A stretch of DNA of 64,000 bases. Origin: Lamellibrachia satsuma (lineage: Eukaryota; Annelida; Polychaeta; Sabellida; Siboglinidae). Shown in pieces: positions 32,453-46,360 of the stretch (position 1 is the stretch's first letter; each line of letters opens with the position of its first letter). The stretch is taken from the NCBI GenBank assembly GCA_033239005.1, contig BSQZ01000079.1, positions 2,876,408 to 2,940,407 on the forward strand, in the 5' to 3' direction. The notes beneath the pieces were generated by a model. That model did no database searches and was not told where the DNA came from. It saw only the letters and a program-made list of their open reading frames with translations. The translations under genes and the position numbers were made by a program.

Positions 32453-34084
32453 AATATACGTAAGTTACACCTTTCCTATTTTAATACGTCACCTACGCGA
32501 TAGTGAAAATGTGGTGCGACGTTAGGCCATTAATTGCGGTGTCATACCACTCGCGAAAAACGAGTAAAATTCAACTGGCTCACTTCCGAACTTTTAAAGC
32601 CTCCATTTAGCACGACGCAACATTAAGCAGGTTTTGTACGTTTTTTTCAATACACATGCCTCATGTGCTATGCGTCCAGACTACAGGGCATTTAGATACT
32701 GACATAGGCCTGCAAACCCTTCAAGCGTGACAAAAATCCGGAACGAGGCAAGACGCCAATGGCCGCGCGTTTTGATTATCATTTACATCGGGTCGGGCCG
32801 ACTCTTGGACCGCCACGAGAACCGTCTTCCCCGCTTGCAGTAACATTGGCAGTATTGGCGACGTGTGAATTTATTTCTGAATGTTGTATCTTAATGCCTC
32901 ATTACTCTTGCTATCATCAAACGATAAAGTTGCTATGTGATTGGCAATCGCGCGGTCACGCAGACGTCTCAAACCACTGACCTCGCGACTTTCAATCACG
33001 TAGCAATTTGTGTCAGTACCATGAACGATAATACGACAAAACTACAATCCCATATTGTTGGATTGCTACGTCACACAATTACATATTGTGACGTCACAAA
33101 ATCGATCGATCGTGATGACCAAAAATATCGCCGAAACAGCGTTGCTGACTGCTTTGGTTAGACTCAGGCGCTGCGGTGTAACTAACTGTAACTGGCCGGC
33201 TGTCTGAGTGTCCGCTACACACCAAGCCTACCAGGTGTCCAGCATATTGGTTGCTAGCATAAAAGGCATGCAAGTATGGTGTTTTTGTAAGAAAGACGAG
33301 AAAACACCGGAATGTCGGCCATCAAATCGGCCCGTCGCCCCCATTCCATTAACCAGATCGACCTTTCCTGCTTTACTGGATTGCCGCGTATTTGCCGATG
33401 TAGGCAGATACGCGGCGGCAACAGAGCAGTAATTATTGGTTGTCCTACAAATTATATTTACATTTCAGAACACATTAACCATCAATATTTTTGTGAAAGA
33501 CACTTGATGCCCCTCCATATCGACTCAACTATAATTATATGACTGATTTCTGATGTGTTGGCGCTTTCGGTCTGATAACCACTGTGTTGATACGCGAGCG
33601 GTCAGCAACGAGTCGAGCGGTCAGCAACGATCGAGTTTAGTCAAAACTAGACATGTCTAGCTCTAGTAAAATGCCTGCGTGCACCGTACCCGTCAATGTT
33701 TACGAATATGTGCATGAATTACTGCACACCCGTGCCTTGTGGCAAAACAATTGCCAAATATCCTTCCGCCTATTAGAATCATCTAAAAATCCACAATTAC
33801 ACCGTCAACAGCTTCTATCAGCAAACTTGACAATGTGCCGGCTCAAGTGCAGTTATGTCAGATCATATGATTCTTTAAAATTTCACATATCTAAACTTGA
33901 TGTGCCCTACATTCGTGTGTAACACACCAGGAAGTGTAACCGAGGCATGACCTCAACAGTTTACTGCGGACTCTTTATGACGGTACTGGCGTATGAATTG
34001 CACGAGGGGGTGCGGCGTGGCCGTCACCGCAGCGTGCATAGCTTATTCACGCACGCAGTTGCATTACGGTTTGGTGAAACTGAA

Positions 34085-34134
34085 AAAAATATGGAACGCT
34101 TCACGAATTTGCGTGTCATCCTTGCGCAGGGGCC

Positions 34135-34174
<40 letters not shown>

Positions 34175-34191
34175 ACTGCCGAAGCAAGTAC
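34085..34191 (-). ncRNA. U6 snRNA, array copy 4
   Basis: Consensus over all 107 nt, with TATA box and seven-T terminator. Promoter spacer is the majority type (CCTTTCC between TATA and start in genome orientation). Confidence 0.97.
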
Positions 34192-35823
34192 AATATACGT
34201 AAGTTACACCTTTCCTATTTTAATACGTCACCTACGCGATAGTGAAAATGTGGTGCGACGTTAGGCCATTAATTGCGGTGTCATACCACTCGCGAAAAAC
34301 GAGTAAAATTCAACTGGCTCACTTCCGAACTTTTAAAGCCTCCATTTAGCACGACGCAACATTAAGCAGGTTTTGTACGTTTTTTTCAATACACATGCCT
34401 CATGTGCTATGCGTCCAGACTACAGGGCATTTAGATACTGACATAGGCCTGCAAACCCTTCAAGCGTGACAAAAATCCGGAACGAGGCAAGACGCCAATG
34501 GCCGCGCGTTTTGATTATCATTTACATCGGGTCGGGCCGACTCTTGGACCGCCACGAGAACCGTCTTCCCCGCTTGCAGTAACATTGGCAGTATTGGCGA
34601 CGTGTGAATTTATTTCTGAATGTTGTATCTTAATGCCTCATTACTCTTGCTATCATCAAACGATAAAGTTGCTATGTGATTGGCAATCGCGCGGTCACGC
34701 AGACGTCTCAAACCACTGACCTCGCGACTTTCAATCACGTAGCAATTTGTGTCAGTACCATGAACGATAATACGACAAAACTACAATCCCATATTGTTGG
34801 ATTGCTACGTCACACAATTACATATTGTGACGTCACAAAATCGATCGATCGTGATGACCAAAAATATCGCCGAAACAGCGTTGCTGACTGCTTTGGTTAG
34901 ACTCAGGCGCTGCGGTGTAACTAACTGTAACTGGCCGGCTGTCTGAGTGTCCGCTACACACCAAGCCTACCAGGTGTCCAGCATATTGGTTGCTAGCATA
35001 AAAGGCATGCAAGTATGGTGTTTTTGTAAGAAAGACGAGAAAACACCGGAATGTCGGCCATCAAATCGGCCCGTCGCCCCCATTCCATTAACCAGATCGA
35101 CCTTTCCTGCTTTATTGGATTGCCGCGTATTTGCCGATGTAGGCAGATACGCGGCGGCAACAGAGCAGTAATTATTGGTTGTCCTACAAATTATATTTAC
35201 ATTTCAGAACACATTAACCATCAATATTTTTGTGAAAGACACTTGATGCCCCTCAATATCGACTCAGCTATAATTATATGACTGATTTCTGATGTGTTGG
35301 CGCTTTCGGTCTGATAACCACTGTGTTGATACGCGAGCGGTCAGCAACGAGTCGAGCGGTCAGCAACGATCGAGTTTAGTCAAAACTAGACATGTCTAGC
35401 TCTTGTAAAATGCCTGCGTGCACCGTACCCGTCAATGTTTACGAATATGTGCATGAATTACTGCACACCCGTGCCTTGTGGCAAAACAATTGTCAAATAT
35501 CCTTCCGCCTATTAGAATCATCTAAAAATCCACAATTACACCGTCAACAGCTTCTATCAGCAAACTTGACAATGTGCCGGCTCAAGTGCAGTTATGTCAG
35601 ATCATATGATTCTTTAAAATTTCACATATCTAAACTTGATGTGCCCTACATTCGTGTGTAACACACCAGGAAGTGTAACCGAGGCATGACCTCGACAGTT
35701 TACTGCGGACTCTTTATGACGGTACTGGCGTATGAATTGCACGAGGGGGTGCGGCGTGGCCGTCACCGCAGCGTGCATAGCTTATTCACGCACGCAGTTG
35801 CATTACGGTTTGGTGAAACTGAA

Positions 35824-35873
35824 AAAAATATGGAACGCTTCACGAATTTGCGTGTCATCCTTGCGCAGGGGCC

Positions 35874-35913
<40 letters not shown>

Positions 35914-35930
35914 ACTGCCGAAGCAAGTAC
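35824..35930 (-). ncRNA. U6 snRNA, array copy 5
   Basis: Consensus over all 107 nt, TATA box and seven-T terminator present, majority-type promoter. Confidence 0.97.
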
Positions 35931-37561
35931 AATATACGTAAGTTACACCTTTCCTATTTTAATACGTCACCTACGCGATAGTGAAAATGTGGTGCGACGT
36001 TAGGCCATTAATTGCGGTGTCATACCACTCGCGAAAAACGAGTAAAATTCAACTGGCTCACTTCCGAACTTTTAAAGCCTCCATTTAGCACGACGCAACA
36101 TTAAGCAGGTTTTGTACGTTTTTTTCAATACACATGCCTCATGTGCTATGCGTCCAGACTACAGGGCATTTAGATACTGACATAGGCCTGCAAACCCTTC
36201 AAGCGTGACAAAAATCCGGAACGAGGCAAGACGCCAATGGCCGCGCGTTTTGATTATCATTTACATCGGGTCGGGCCGACTCTTTGACCGCCACGAGAAC
36301 CGTCTTCCCCGCTTGCAGTAACATTGTCAGTATTGGCGACGTGTGAATTTATTTCTGAATGTTGTATCTTAATGCCTCATTACTCTTGCTATCATCAAAC
36401 GATAAAGTTGCTATGTGATTGGCAATCGCGCGGTCACGCAGACGTCTCAAACCACTGACCTCGCGACTTTCAATCACGTAGCAATTTGTGTCAGTACCAT
36501 GAACGATAATACGACAAAACTACAATCCCATATTGTTGGATTGCTACGTCACACAATTACATATTGTGACGTCACAAAATCGATCGATCGTGATGACCAA
36601 AAATATCGCCGAAACAGCGTTGCTGACTGCTTTGGTTAGACTCAGGCGCTGCGGTGTAACTAACTGTAACTGGCCGGCTGTCTGAGTGTCCGCTACACAC
36701 CAAGCCTACCAGGTGTCCAGCATATTGGTTGCTAGCATAAAAGGCATGCAAGTATGGTGTTTTTGTAAGAAAGACGAGAAAACACCGGAATGTCGGCCAT
36801 CAAATCGGCCCGTCGCCCCCATTCCATTAACCAGATCGACCTTTCCTGCTTTACTGGATTGCCGCGTATTTGCCGATGTAGGCAGATACGCGGCGGCAAC
36901 AGAGCAGTAATTATTGGTTGTCCTACAAATTATATTTACATTTCAGAACACATTAACCATCAATATTTTTGTGAAAGACACTTGATGCCCTCAATATCGA
37001 CTCAGCTATAATTATATGACTGATTTCTGATGTGTTGGCGCTTTCGGTCTGATAACCACTGTGTTGATACGCGAGCGGTCAGCAACGAGTCGAGCGGTCA
37101 GCAACGATCGAGTTTAGTCAAAACTAGACATGTCTAGCTCTTGTAAAATGCCTGCGTGCACCGTACCCGTCAATGTTTACGAATATGTGCATGAATTACT
37201 GCACACCCGTGCCTTGTGGCAAAACAATTGTCAAATATCCTTCCGCCTATTAGAATCATCTAAAAATCCACCATTACACCGTCAACAGCTTCTATCAGCA
37301 AACTTGACAATGTGCCGGCTCAAGTGCAGTTATGTCAGATCATATGATTCTTTAAAATTTCACATATCTAAACTTGATGTGCCCTACATTCGTGTGTAAC
37401 ACACCAGGAAGTGTAACCGAGGCATGACCTCGACAGTTTACTGCGGACTCTTTATGACGGTACTGGCGTATGAATTGCACGAGGGGGTGCGGCGTGGCCG
37501 TCACCGCAGCGTGCATAGCTTATTCACGCACGCAGTTGCATTACGGTTTGGTGAAACTGAA

Positions 37562-37611
37562 AAAAATATGGAACGCTTCACGAATTTGCGTGTCATCCTT
37601 GCGCAGGGGCC

Positions 37612-37651
<40 letters not shown>

Positions 37652-37668
37652 ACTGCCGAAGCAAGTAC
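37562..37668 (-). ncRNA. U6 snRNA, array copy 6
   Basis: Consensus. The promoter side is the minority subtype (CCTTTTC), marking the start of the 37.7-42.0 kb block of minority spacers, whereas the downstream side is majority type. Confidence 0.97.
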
Positions 37669-38145
37669 AATATACGTAAGTTACACCTTTTCTATTTTAA
37701 TACGTCACCTACGCGATAGTGAAAATGTGGTGCGACGTTAGGCCATTAATTGCGGTGTCATACCACTCGCGAAAAACGAGTAAAATTCAACTGGCTCACT
37801 TCCGAACTTTTAAAGCCTCCATTTAGCACGACGCAACATTAAGCAGGTTTTGTACGTTTTTTTCAATACACATGCCTCATGTGCTATGCGTCCAGACTAC
37901 AGGGCATTTAGATACTGACATAGGCCTGCAAACCCTTCAAGCGTGACAACAATCCGGAACGAGGCAAGACGCCAATGGCCGCGCGTTTTGATTATCATTT
38001 ACATCGGGTCGGGCCGTCTCTTGGACCGCCACGAGAACCGTCTTCCCCGCTTGCAGTAACATTGGCAGTATTGGCGACGTGTGAATTTATTTCTGAATGT
38101 TGTATCTTAATGCCTCATTACTCTTGCTATCACCAAACGATAAAG

Positions 38146-38222
38146 TTGCTATGTGATTGGCAGTCGCGCGGTCACGCAGACGTCTCAAACCACTGACCGC
38201 GCGACTGTCAATCACGTAGCAA
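38146..38222. repeat. 77-nt spacer hairpin (representative, minority subtype)
   Basis: Arms of 29 nt (38146-38174 and 38194-38222) pair throughout, with two G-U pairs in the RNA sense, around a 19-nt loop containing GACGTC. Equivalent copies are at 39883-39959 and 41621-41697. Majority units have the same structure with a few more mismatches. It may be a small foldback element trapped in the unit or a transcribed hairpin; nothing shows transcription. Confidence 0.85.
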
Positions 38223-39297
38223 TTTGTGTCAGTACCATGAACGATAATACGACAAAACTACAATCCCATATTGTTGGATTGCTACGTCACACAATTACAT
38301 ATTGTGACGTCACAAAATCGATCGATCGTGATGACCAAAAATATCGCCGAAACAGCGTTGCTGACTGCCTTTGGTTAGACTCAGGCGCTGCGATGTAACT
38401 AACTGTAACTGGCCGGCTGTCTGAGTGTCCGCTACACACCAAGCCTACCAGGTGTCCAGCATATTGGTTGCTAGCATAAAAGGCATGCAAGTATGATGTT
38501 TTTTGTAAGAAAGACGAGAAAACACCGGAATGTCGGCCATCAAATCGGCCCGTCGCCCCCATTCCATTAACCAGATCGATCTTTCCTGCATTACTGGATT
38601 GTCGCGTATTTGCCGATGTAGGCAGATACGCGGCGGCAACAGAGCAGTAATTATTGGTTGTCCTACAAATTATATTTACATTTCAGAGCACATTAACCAT
38701 CAATATTTTTGTGAAAGACACTTGATGCCCCTCAATATCGACTCAGCTATATATGACTGATTTCTGATGTGTTGGCGCTTTCGGTCTGATAACCACTGTG
38801 TTGATACGCGAGCGGTCAGCAACGAGTCGAGCGGTCAGCAACGATCGAGTTTAGTCAAAACTAGACATGTCTAGCTCTTGTAAAATGCCTGCGTGCACCG
38901 TACCCGTCAATGTTTACGAATATGTGCATGAATTACTGCACACCCGTGCCTTGTGGCAAAACAATTGCCAAATATCCTTCCGCCTATTAGAATCATCTAA
39001 AAATCCACAATTACACCTCAACAGCTTATATCAGCAAACTTGACAATGTGCCGGCTCAAGTGCAGTTATGTCAGATCATATGATTCTTTAAAATTTCACA
39101 TATCTAAACTTGATGTGCCCTACATTCGTGTGTAACACACCAGGAAGTGTAACCGAGGCATGACCTCTACAGTTTACTGCGGACTCTTTATGACGGTACT
39201 GGCGTATGAGTTGCACGAGGGGGTGCGGCGTGGCCGTCACCGCAGCGTGCATAGCTTATTCACGCACGCAGTTGCATTACGGTTTGGTCAAACTGAA

Positions 39298-39347
39298 AAC
39301 AATATGGAACGCTTCACGAATTTGCGTGTCATCCTTGCGCAGGGGCC

Positions 39348-39387
<40 letters not shown>

Positions 39388-39404
39388 ACTGCCGAAGCAA
39401 GTAC
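39298..39404 (-). ncRNA. U6 snRNA, array copy 7 (interrupted U-tail)
   Basis: Body is consensus, but the 3' tail reads UUG then UUUU, because of a base change at 39300 (nt 105). The longest T-run is four, the minimum for Pol III termination, so a slightly longer transcript or read-through is likely. The U-tail is also where La and Lsm2-8 bind. Confidence 0.93.
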
Positions 39405-41034
39405 AATATACGTAAGTTACACCTTTTCTATTTTAATACGTCACCTACGCGATAGTGAAAATGTGGTGCGACGTTAGGCCATTAATTGCGGTGTCATACC
39501 ACTCGCGAAAAACGAGTAAAATTCAACTGGCTCACTTCCGAACTTTTAAAGCCTCCATTTAGCACGACGCAACATTAAGCAGGTTTTGTATGTTTTTTTT
39601 CAATACACACGCCTCATGTGCTATGCGTCCAGACTACAGGGCATTTAGATACTGACATAGGCCTGCAAACCCTTCAAGCGTGACAACAATCCGGAACGAG
39701 GCAAGACGCCAATGGCCGCGCGTTTTGATTATCATTTACATCGGGTCGGGCCGTCTCTTGGACCGCCACGAGAACCGTCTTCCCCGCTTGCAGTAACATT
39801 GGCAGTATTGGCGACGTGTGAATTTATTTCTGAATGTTGTATCTTAATGCCTCATTACTCTTGCTATCACCAAACGATAAAGTTGCTATGTGATTGGCAG
39901 TCGCGCGGTCACGCAGACGTCTCAAACCACTGACCGCGCGACTGTCAATCACGTAGCAATTTGTGTCAGTACCATGAACGATAATACGACAAAACTACAA
40001 TCCCATATTGTTGGATTGCTACGTCACACAATTACATATTGTGACGTCACAAAATCGATCGATCGTGATGACCAAAAATGTCGCCGAACCAGCGTTGCTG
40101 ACTGCCTTTGGTTAGACTCAGGCGCTGCGATGTAACTAACTGTAACTGGCCGGCTGTCTGAGTGTCCGCTACACACCAAGCCTACCAGGTGTCCAGCATA
40201 TTGGTTGCTAGCATAAAAGGCATGCAAGTATGATGTTTTTGTAAGAAAGACGAGAAAACACCGGAATGTCGGCCATCAAATCGGCCCGTCGCCCCCATTC
40301 CATTAACCAGATCGACCTTTCCTGCTTTACTGGATTGCCGCGTATTTGCCGATGTAGGCAGATACGCGGCGGCAACAGAGCAGTAATTATTGGTTGTCCT
40401 ACAAATTATATTTACATCTCAGAGCACATTAACCATCAGTATTTTTGTGAAAGACACTTAATGCCCCTCAATATCGACTCAGCTATATATGACTGATTTC
40501 TGATGTGTTGGCGCTTTCGGTCTGATAACCACTGTGTTGATACGCGAGCGGTCAGCAACGAGTCGAGCGGTCAGCAACGATCGAGTTTTGTCAAAACTAG
40601 ACATGTCTAGCTCTTGTAAAATGCCTGCGTGCACCGTACCCGTCAATGTTTACGAATATGTGCATGAATTACTGCACACCCGTGCCTTGTGGCAAAACAA
40701 TTGCCAAATATCCTTCCGCCTATTAGAATCATCTAAAAATCCACAATTACACCGTCAACAGCTTATATCAGCAAACTTGACAATGTGCCGGCTCAAGTGC
40801 AGTTATGTCAGATCATATGATTCTTTAAAATTTCACATATCTAAACTTGATGTGCCCTACATTCGTGTGTAACACACCAGGAAGTGTAACCGAGGCATGA
40901 CCTCTACAGTTTACTGCGGACTCTTTATGACGGTACTGGCGTATGAGTTGCACGAGGGGGTGCGGCGTGGCCGTCACCGCAGCGTGCATAGCTTATTCAC
41001 GCACGCAGTTGCATTACGGTTTGGTCAAACTGAA

Positions 41035-41084
41035 AAAAATATGGAACGCTTCACGAATTTGCGTGTCATCCTTGCGCAGGGGCC

Positions 41085-41124
<40 letters not shown>

Positions 41125-41141
41125 ACTGCCGAAGCAAGTAC
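41035..41141 (-). ncRNA. U6 snRNA, array copy 8
   Basis: Consensus with minority-type promoter (CCTTTTC), seven-T terminator. The unit between this gene and copy 9 is a recombinant of the two spacer subtypes. Confidence 0.97.
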
Positions 41142-42775
41142 AATATACGTAAGTTACACCTTTTCTATTTTAATACGTCACCTACGCGATAGTGAAAATG
41201 TGGTGCGACGTTAGGCCATTAATTGCGGTGTCATACCACTCGCGAAAAACGAGTAAAATTCAACTGGCTCACTTCCGAACTTTTAAAGCCTCCATTTAGC
41301 ACGACGCAACATTAAGCAGGTTTTGTATGTTTTTTTTTCAATACACACGCCTCATGTGCTATGCGTCCAGACTACAGGGCATTTAGATACTGACATAGGC
41401 CTGCAAACCCTTCAAGCGTGACAACAATCCGGAACGAGGCAAGACGCCAATGGCCGCGCGTTTTGATTATCATTTACATCGGGTCGGGCCGTCTCTTGGA
41501 CCGCCACGAGAACCGTCTTCCCCGCTTGCAGTAACATTGGCAGTATTGGCGACGTGTGAATTTATTTCTGAATGTTGTATCTTAATGCCTCATTACTCTT
41601 GCTATCACCAAACGATAAAGTTGCTATGTGATTGGCAGTCGCGCGGTCACGCAGACGTCTCAAACCACTGACCGCGCGACTGTCAATCACGTAGCAATTT
41701 GTGTCAGTACCATGAACGATAATATGACAAAACTACAATCCCATATTGTTGGATTGCTACGTCACACAATTACATATTGTGACGTCACAAAATCGATCGA
41801 TCGTGATGACCAAAAATGTCGCCGAACCAGCGTTGCTGACTGCCTTTGGTTAGACTCAGGCGCTGCGATGTAACTAACTGTAACTGGCCGGCTGTCTGAG
41901 TGTCCGCTACACACCAAGCCTACCAGGTGTCCAGCATATTGGTTGCTAGCATAAAAGGCATGCAAGTATGATGTTTTTGTAAGAAAGACGAGAAAACACC
42001 GGAATGTCGGCCATCAAATCGGCCCGTCGCCCCCATTCCATTAACCAGATCGACCTTTCCTGCTTTACTGGATTGCCGCGTATTTGCCGATGTAGGCAGA
42101 TACGCGGCGGCAACAGAGCAGTAATTATTGGTTGTCCTACAAATTATATTTACATTTCAGAACACATTAACCATCAATATTTTTGTGAAAGACACTTGAT
42201 GCCCCTCAATATCGACTCAGCTATAATTATATGACTGATTTCTGATGTGTTGGCGCTTTCGGTCTGATAACCACTGTGTTGATACGCGAGCGGTCAGCAA
42301 CGAGTCGAGCGGTCAGCAACGATCGAGTTTAGTCAAAACTAGACATGTCTAGCTCTTGTAAAATGCCTGCGTGCACCGTACCCGTCAATGTTTACGAATA
42401 TGTGCATGAATTACTGCACACCCGTGCCTTGTGGCAAAACAATTGCCAAATATCCTTCCGCCTATTAGAATCATCTAAAAATCCACAATTACACCGTCAA
42501 CAGCTTCTATCAGCAAACTTGACAATGTGCCGGCTCAAGTGCAGTTATGTCAGATCATATGATTCTTTAAAATTTCACATATCTAAACTTGATGTGCCCT
42601 ACATTCGTGTGTAACACACCAGGAAGTGTAACCGAGGCATGACCTCAACAGTTTACTGCGGACTCTTTATGACGGTACTGGCGTATGAATTGCACGAGGG
42701 GTGCGGCGTGGCCGTCACCGCAGCGTGCATAGCTTATTCACTCACGCAGTTGTATTACGGTTTGGTGAAACTGAA

Positions 42776-42825
42776 AAAAATATGGAACGCTTCACGAATT
42801 TGCGTGTCATCCTTGCGCAGGGGCC

Positions 42826-42865
<40 letters not shown>

Positions 42866-42882
42866 ACTGCCGAAGCAAGTAC
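42776..42882 (-). ncRNA. U6 snRNA, array copy 9
   Basis: Consensus, majority promoter, seven-T terminator. Downstream of the gene one G is missing from a G-run (near 42700). Confidence 0.97.
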
Positions 42883-44514
42883 AATATACGTAAGTTACAC
42901 CTTTCCTATTTTAATACGTCACCTACGCGATAGTGAAAATGTGGTGCGACGTTAGGCCATTAATTGCGGTGTCATACCACTCGCGAAAAACGAGTAAAAT
43001 TCAACTGGCTCACTTCCGAACTTTTAAAGCCTCCATTTAGCACGACGCAACATTAAGCAGGTTTTGTACGTTTTTTTCAATACACATGCCTCATGTGCTA
43101 TGCGTCCAGACTACAGGGCATTTAGATACTGACATAGGCCTGCAAACCCTTCAAGCGTGACAAAAATCCGGAACGAGGCAAGACGCCAATGGCCGCGCGT
43201 TTTGATTATCATTTACATCGGGTCGGGCCGACTCTTGGACCGCCACGAGAACCGTCTTCCCCGCTTGCAGTAACATTGGCAGTATTGGCGACGTGTGAAT
43301 TTATTTCTGAATGTTGTATCTTAATGCCTCATTACTCTTGCTATCATCAAACGATAAAGTTGCTATGTGATTGGCAATCGCGCGGTCACGCAGACGTCTC
43401 AAACCACTGACCTCGCGACTTTCAATCACGTAGCAATTTGTGTCAGTACCATGAACGATAATACGACAAAACTACAATCCCATATTGTTGGATTGCTACG
43501 TCACACAATTACATATTGTGACGTCACAAAATCGATCGATCGTGATGACCAAAAATATCGCCGAAACAGCGTTGCTGACTGCTTTGGTTAGACTCAGGCG
43601 CTGCGGTGTAACTAACTGTAACTGGCCGGCTGTCTGAGGGTCCGCTACACACCAAGCCTACCAGGTGTCCAGCATATTGGTTGCTAGCATAAAAGGCATG
43701 CAAGTATGGTGTTTTTGTAAGAAAGACGAGAAAACACCGGAATGTCGGCCATCAAATCGGCCCGTCGCCCCCATTCCATTAACCAGATCGACCTTTCCTG
43801 CTTTACTGGATTGCCGCGTATTTGCCGATGTAGGCAGATACGCGGCGGCAACAGAGCAGTAATTATTGGTTGTCCTACAAATTATATTTACATTTCAGAA
43901 CACATTAACCATCAATATTTTTGTGAAAGACACTTGATGCCCCTCAATATCGACTCAGCTATAATTATATGACTGATTTCTGATGTGTTGGCGCTTTCGG
44001 TCTGATAACCACTGTGTTGATACGCGAGCGGTCAGCAACGAGTCGAGCGGTCAGCAACGATCGAGTTTAGTCAAAACTAGACATGTCTAGCTCTTGTAAA
44101 ATGCCTGCGTGCACCGTACCCGTCAATGTTTACGAATATGTGCATGAATTACTGCACACCCGTGCCTTGTGGCAAAACAATTGCCAAATATCCTTCCGCC
44201 TATTAGAATCATCTAAAAATCCACAATTACACCGTCAACAGCTTCTATCAGCAAACTTGACAATGTGCCGGCTCAAGTGCAGTTATGTCAGATCATATGA
44301 TTCTTTAAAATTTCACATATCTAAACTTGATGTGCCCTACATTCGTGCGTAACACACCAGGAAGTGTAACCGAGGCATGAACTCAACAGTTTACTGCGGA
44401 CTCTTTATGACGGTACTGGCGTATGAATTGCACGAGGGGGTGCGGCGTGGCCGTCACCGCAGCGTGCATAGCTTATTCACTCACGCAGTTGTATTACGGT
44501 TTGGTGAAACTGAA

Positions 44515-44564
44515 AAAAATATGGAACGCTTCACGAATTTGCGTGTCATCCTTGCGCAGGGGCC

Positions 44565-44604
<40 letters not shown>

Positions 44605-44621
44605 ACTGCCGAAGCAAGTAC
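44515..44621 (-). ncRNA. U6 snRNA, array copy 10
   Basis: Gene body is consensus. The promoter has two private or rare changes: -9 (44630) and -38 (44659), just outside the TATA box. Confidence 0.96.
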
Positions 44622-46253
44622 AATATACGAAAGTTACACCTTTCCTATTTTAATACGTTACCTACGCGATAGTGAAAATGTGGTGCGACGTTAGGCCATT
44701 AATTGCGGTGTCATACCACTCGCGAAAAACGAGTAAAATTCAACTGGCTCACTTCCGAACTTTTAAAGCCTCCATTTAGCACGACGCAACATTAAGCAGG
44801 TTTTGTACGTTTTTTTCAATACACATGCCTCATGTGCTATGCGTCCAGACTACAGGGCATTTAGATACTGACATAGGCCTGCAAACCCTTCAAGCGTGAC
44901 AAAAATCCGGAACGAGGCAAGACGCCAATGGCCGCGCGTTTTGATTATCATTTACATCGGGTCGGGCCGACTCTTGGACCGCCACGAGAACCGTCTTCCC
45001 CGCTTGCAGTAACATTGGCAGTATTGGCGACGTGTGAATTTATTTCTGAATGTTGTATCTTAATGCCTCATTACTCTTGCTATCATCAAACGATAAAGTT
45101 GCTATGTGATTGGCAATCGCGCGGTCACGCAGACGTCTCAAACCACTGACCTCGCGACTTTCAATCACGTAGCAATTTGTGTCAGTACCATGAACGATAA
45201 TACGACAAAACTACAATCCCATATTGTTGGATTGCTACGTCACACAATTACATATTGTGACGTCACAAAATCGATCGATCGTGATGACCAAAAATATCGC
45301 CGAAACAGCGTTGCTGACTGCTTTGGTTAGACTCAGGCGCTGCGGTGTAACTAACTGTAACTGGCCGGCTGTCTGAGTGTCCGCTACACACCAAGCCTAC
45401 CAGGTGTCCAGCATATTGGTTGCTAGCATAAAAGGCATGCAAGTATGGTGTTTTTGTAAGAAAGACGAGAAAACACCGGAATGTCGGCCATCAAATCGGC
45501 CCGTCGCCCCCATTCCATTAACCAGATCGACCTTTCCTGCTTTACTGGATTGCCACGTATTTGCCGATGTAGGCAGATACGCGGCGGCAACAGAGCAGTA
45601 ATTATTGGTTGTCCTACAAATTATATTTACATTTCAGAACACATTAACCATCAATATTTTTGTGAAAGACACTTGATGCCCCTCAATATCGACTCAGCTA
45701 TAATTATATGACTGATTTCTGATGTGTTGGCGCTTTCGGTCTGATAACCACTGTGTTGATACGCGAGCGGTCAGCAACGAGTCGAGCGGTCAGCAACGAT
45801 CGAGTTTAGTCAAAACTAGACATGTCTAGCTCTTGTAAAATGCCTGCGTGCACCGTACCCGTCAATGTTTACGAATATGTGCATGAATTACTGCACACCC
45901 GTGCCTTGTGGCAAAACAATTGCCAAATATCCTTCCGCCTATTAGAATCATCTAAAAATCCACAATTACACCGTCAACAGCTTCTATCAGCAAACTTGAC
46001 AATGTGCCGGCTCAAGTGCAGTTATGTCAGATCATATGATTCTTTAAAATTTCACATATCTAAACTTGATGTGCCCTACATTCGTGCGTAACACACCAGG
46101 AAGTGTAACCGAGGCATGAACTCAACAGTTTACTGCGGACTCTTTATGACGGTACTGGCGTATGAATTGCACGAGGGGGTGCGGCGTGGCCGTCACCGCA
46201 GCGTGCATAGCTTATTCACTCACGCAGTTGTATTACGGTTTGGTGAAACTGAA

Positions 46254-46303
46254 AAAAATATGGAACGCTTCACGAATTTGCGTGTCATCCTTGCGCAGGG
46301 GCC

Positions 46304-46343
<40 letters not shown>

Positions 46344-46360
46344 ACTGCCGAAGCAAGTAC
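46254..46360 (-). ncRNA. U6 snRNA, array copy 11
   Basis: Consensus, seven-T terminator, unaltered majority promoter. Confidence 0.97.
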
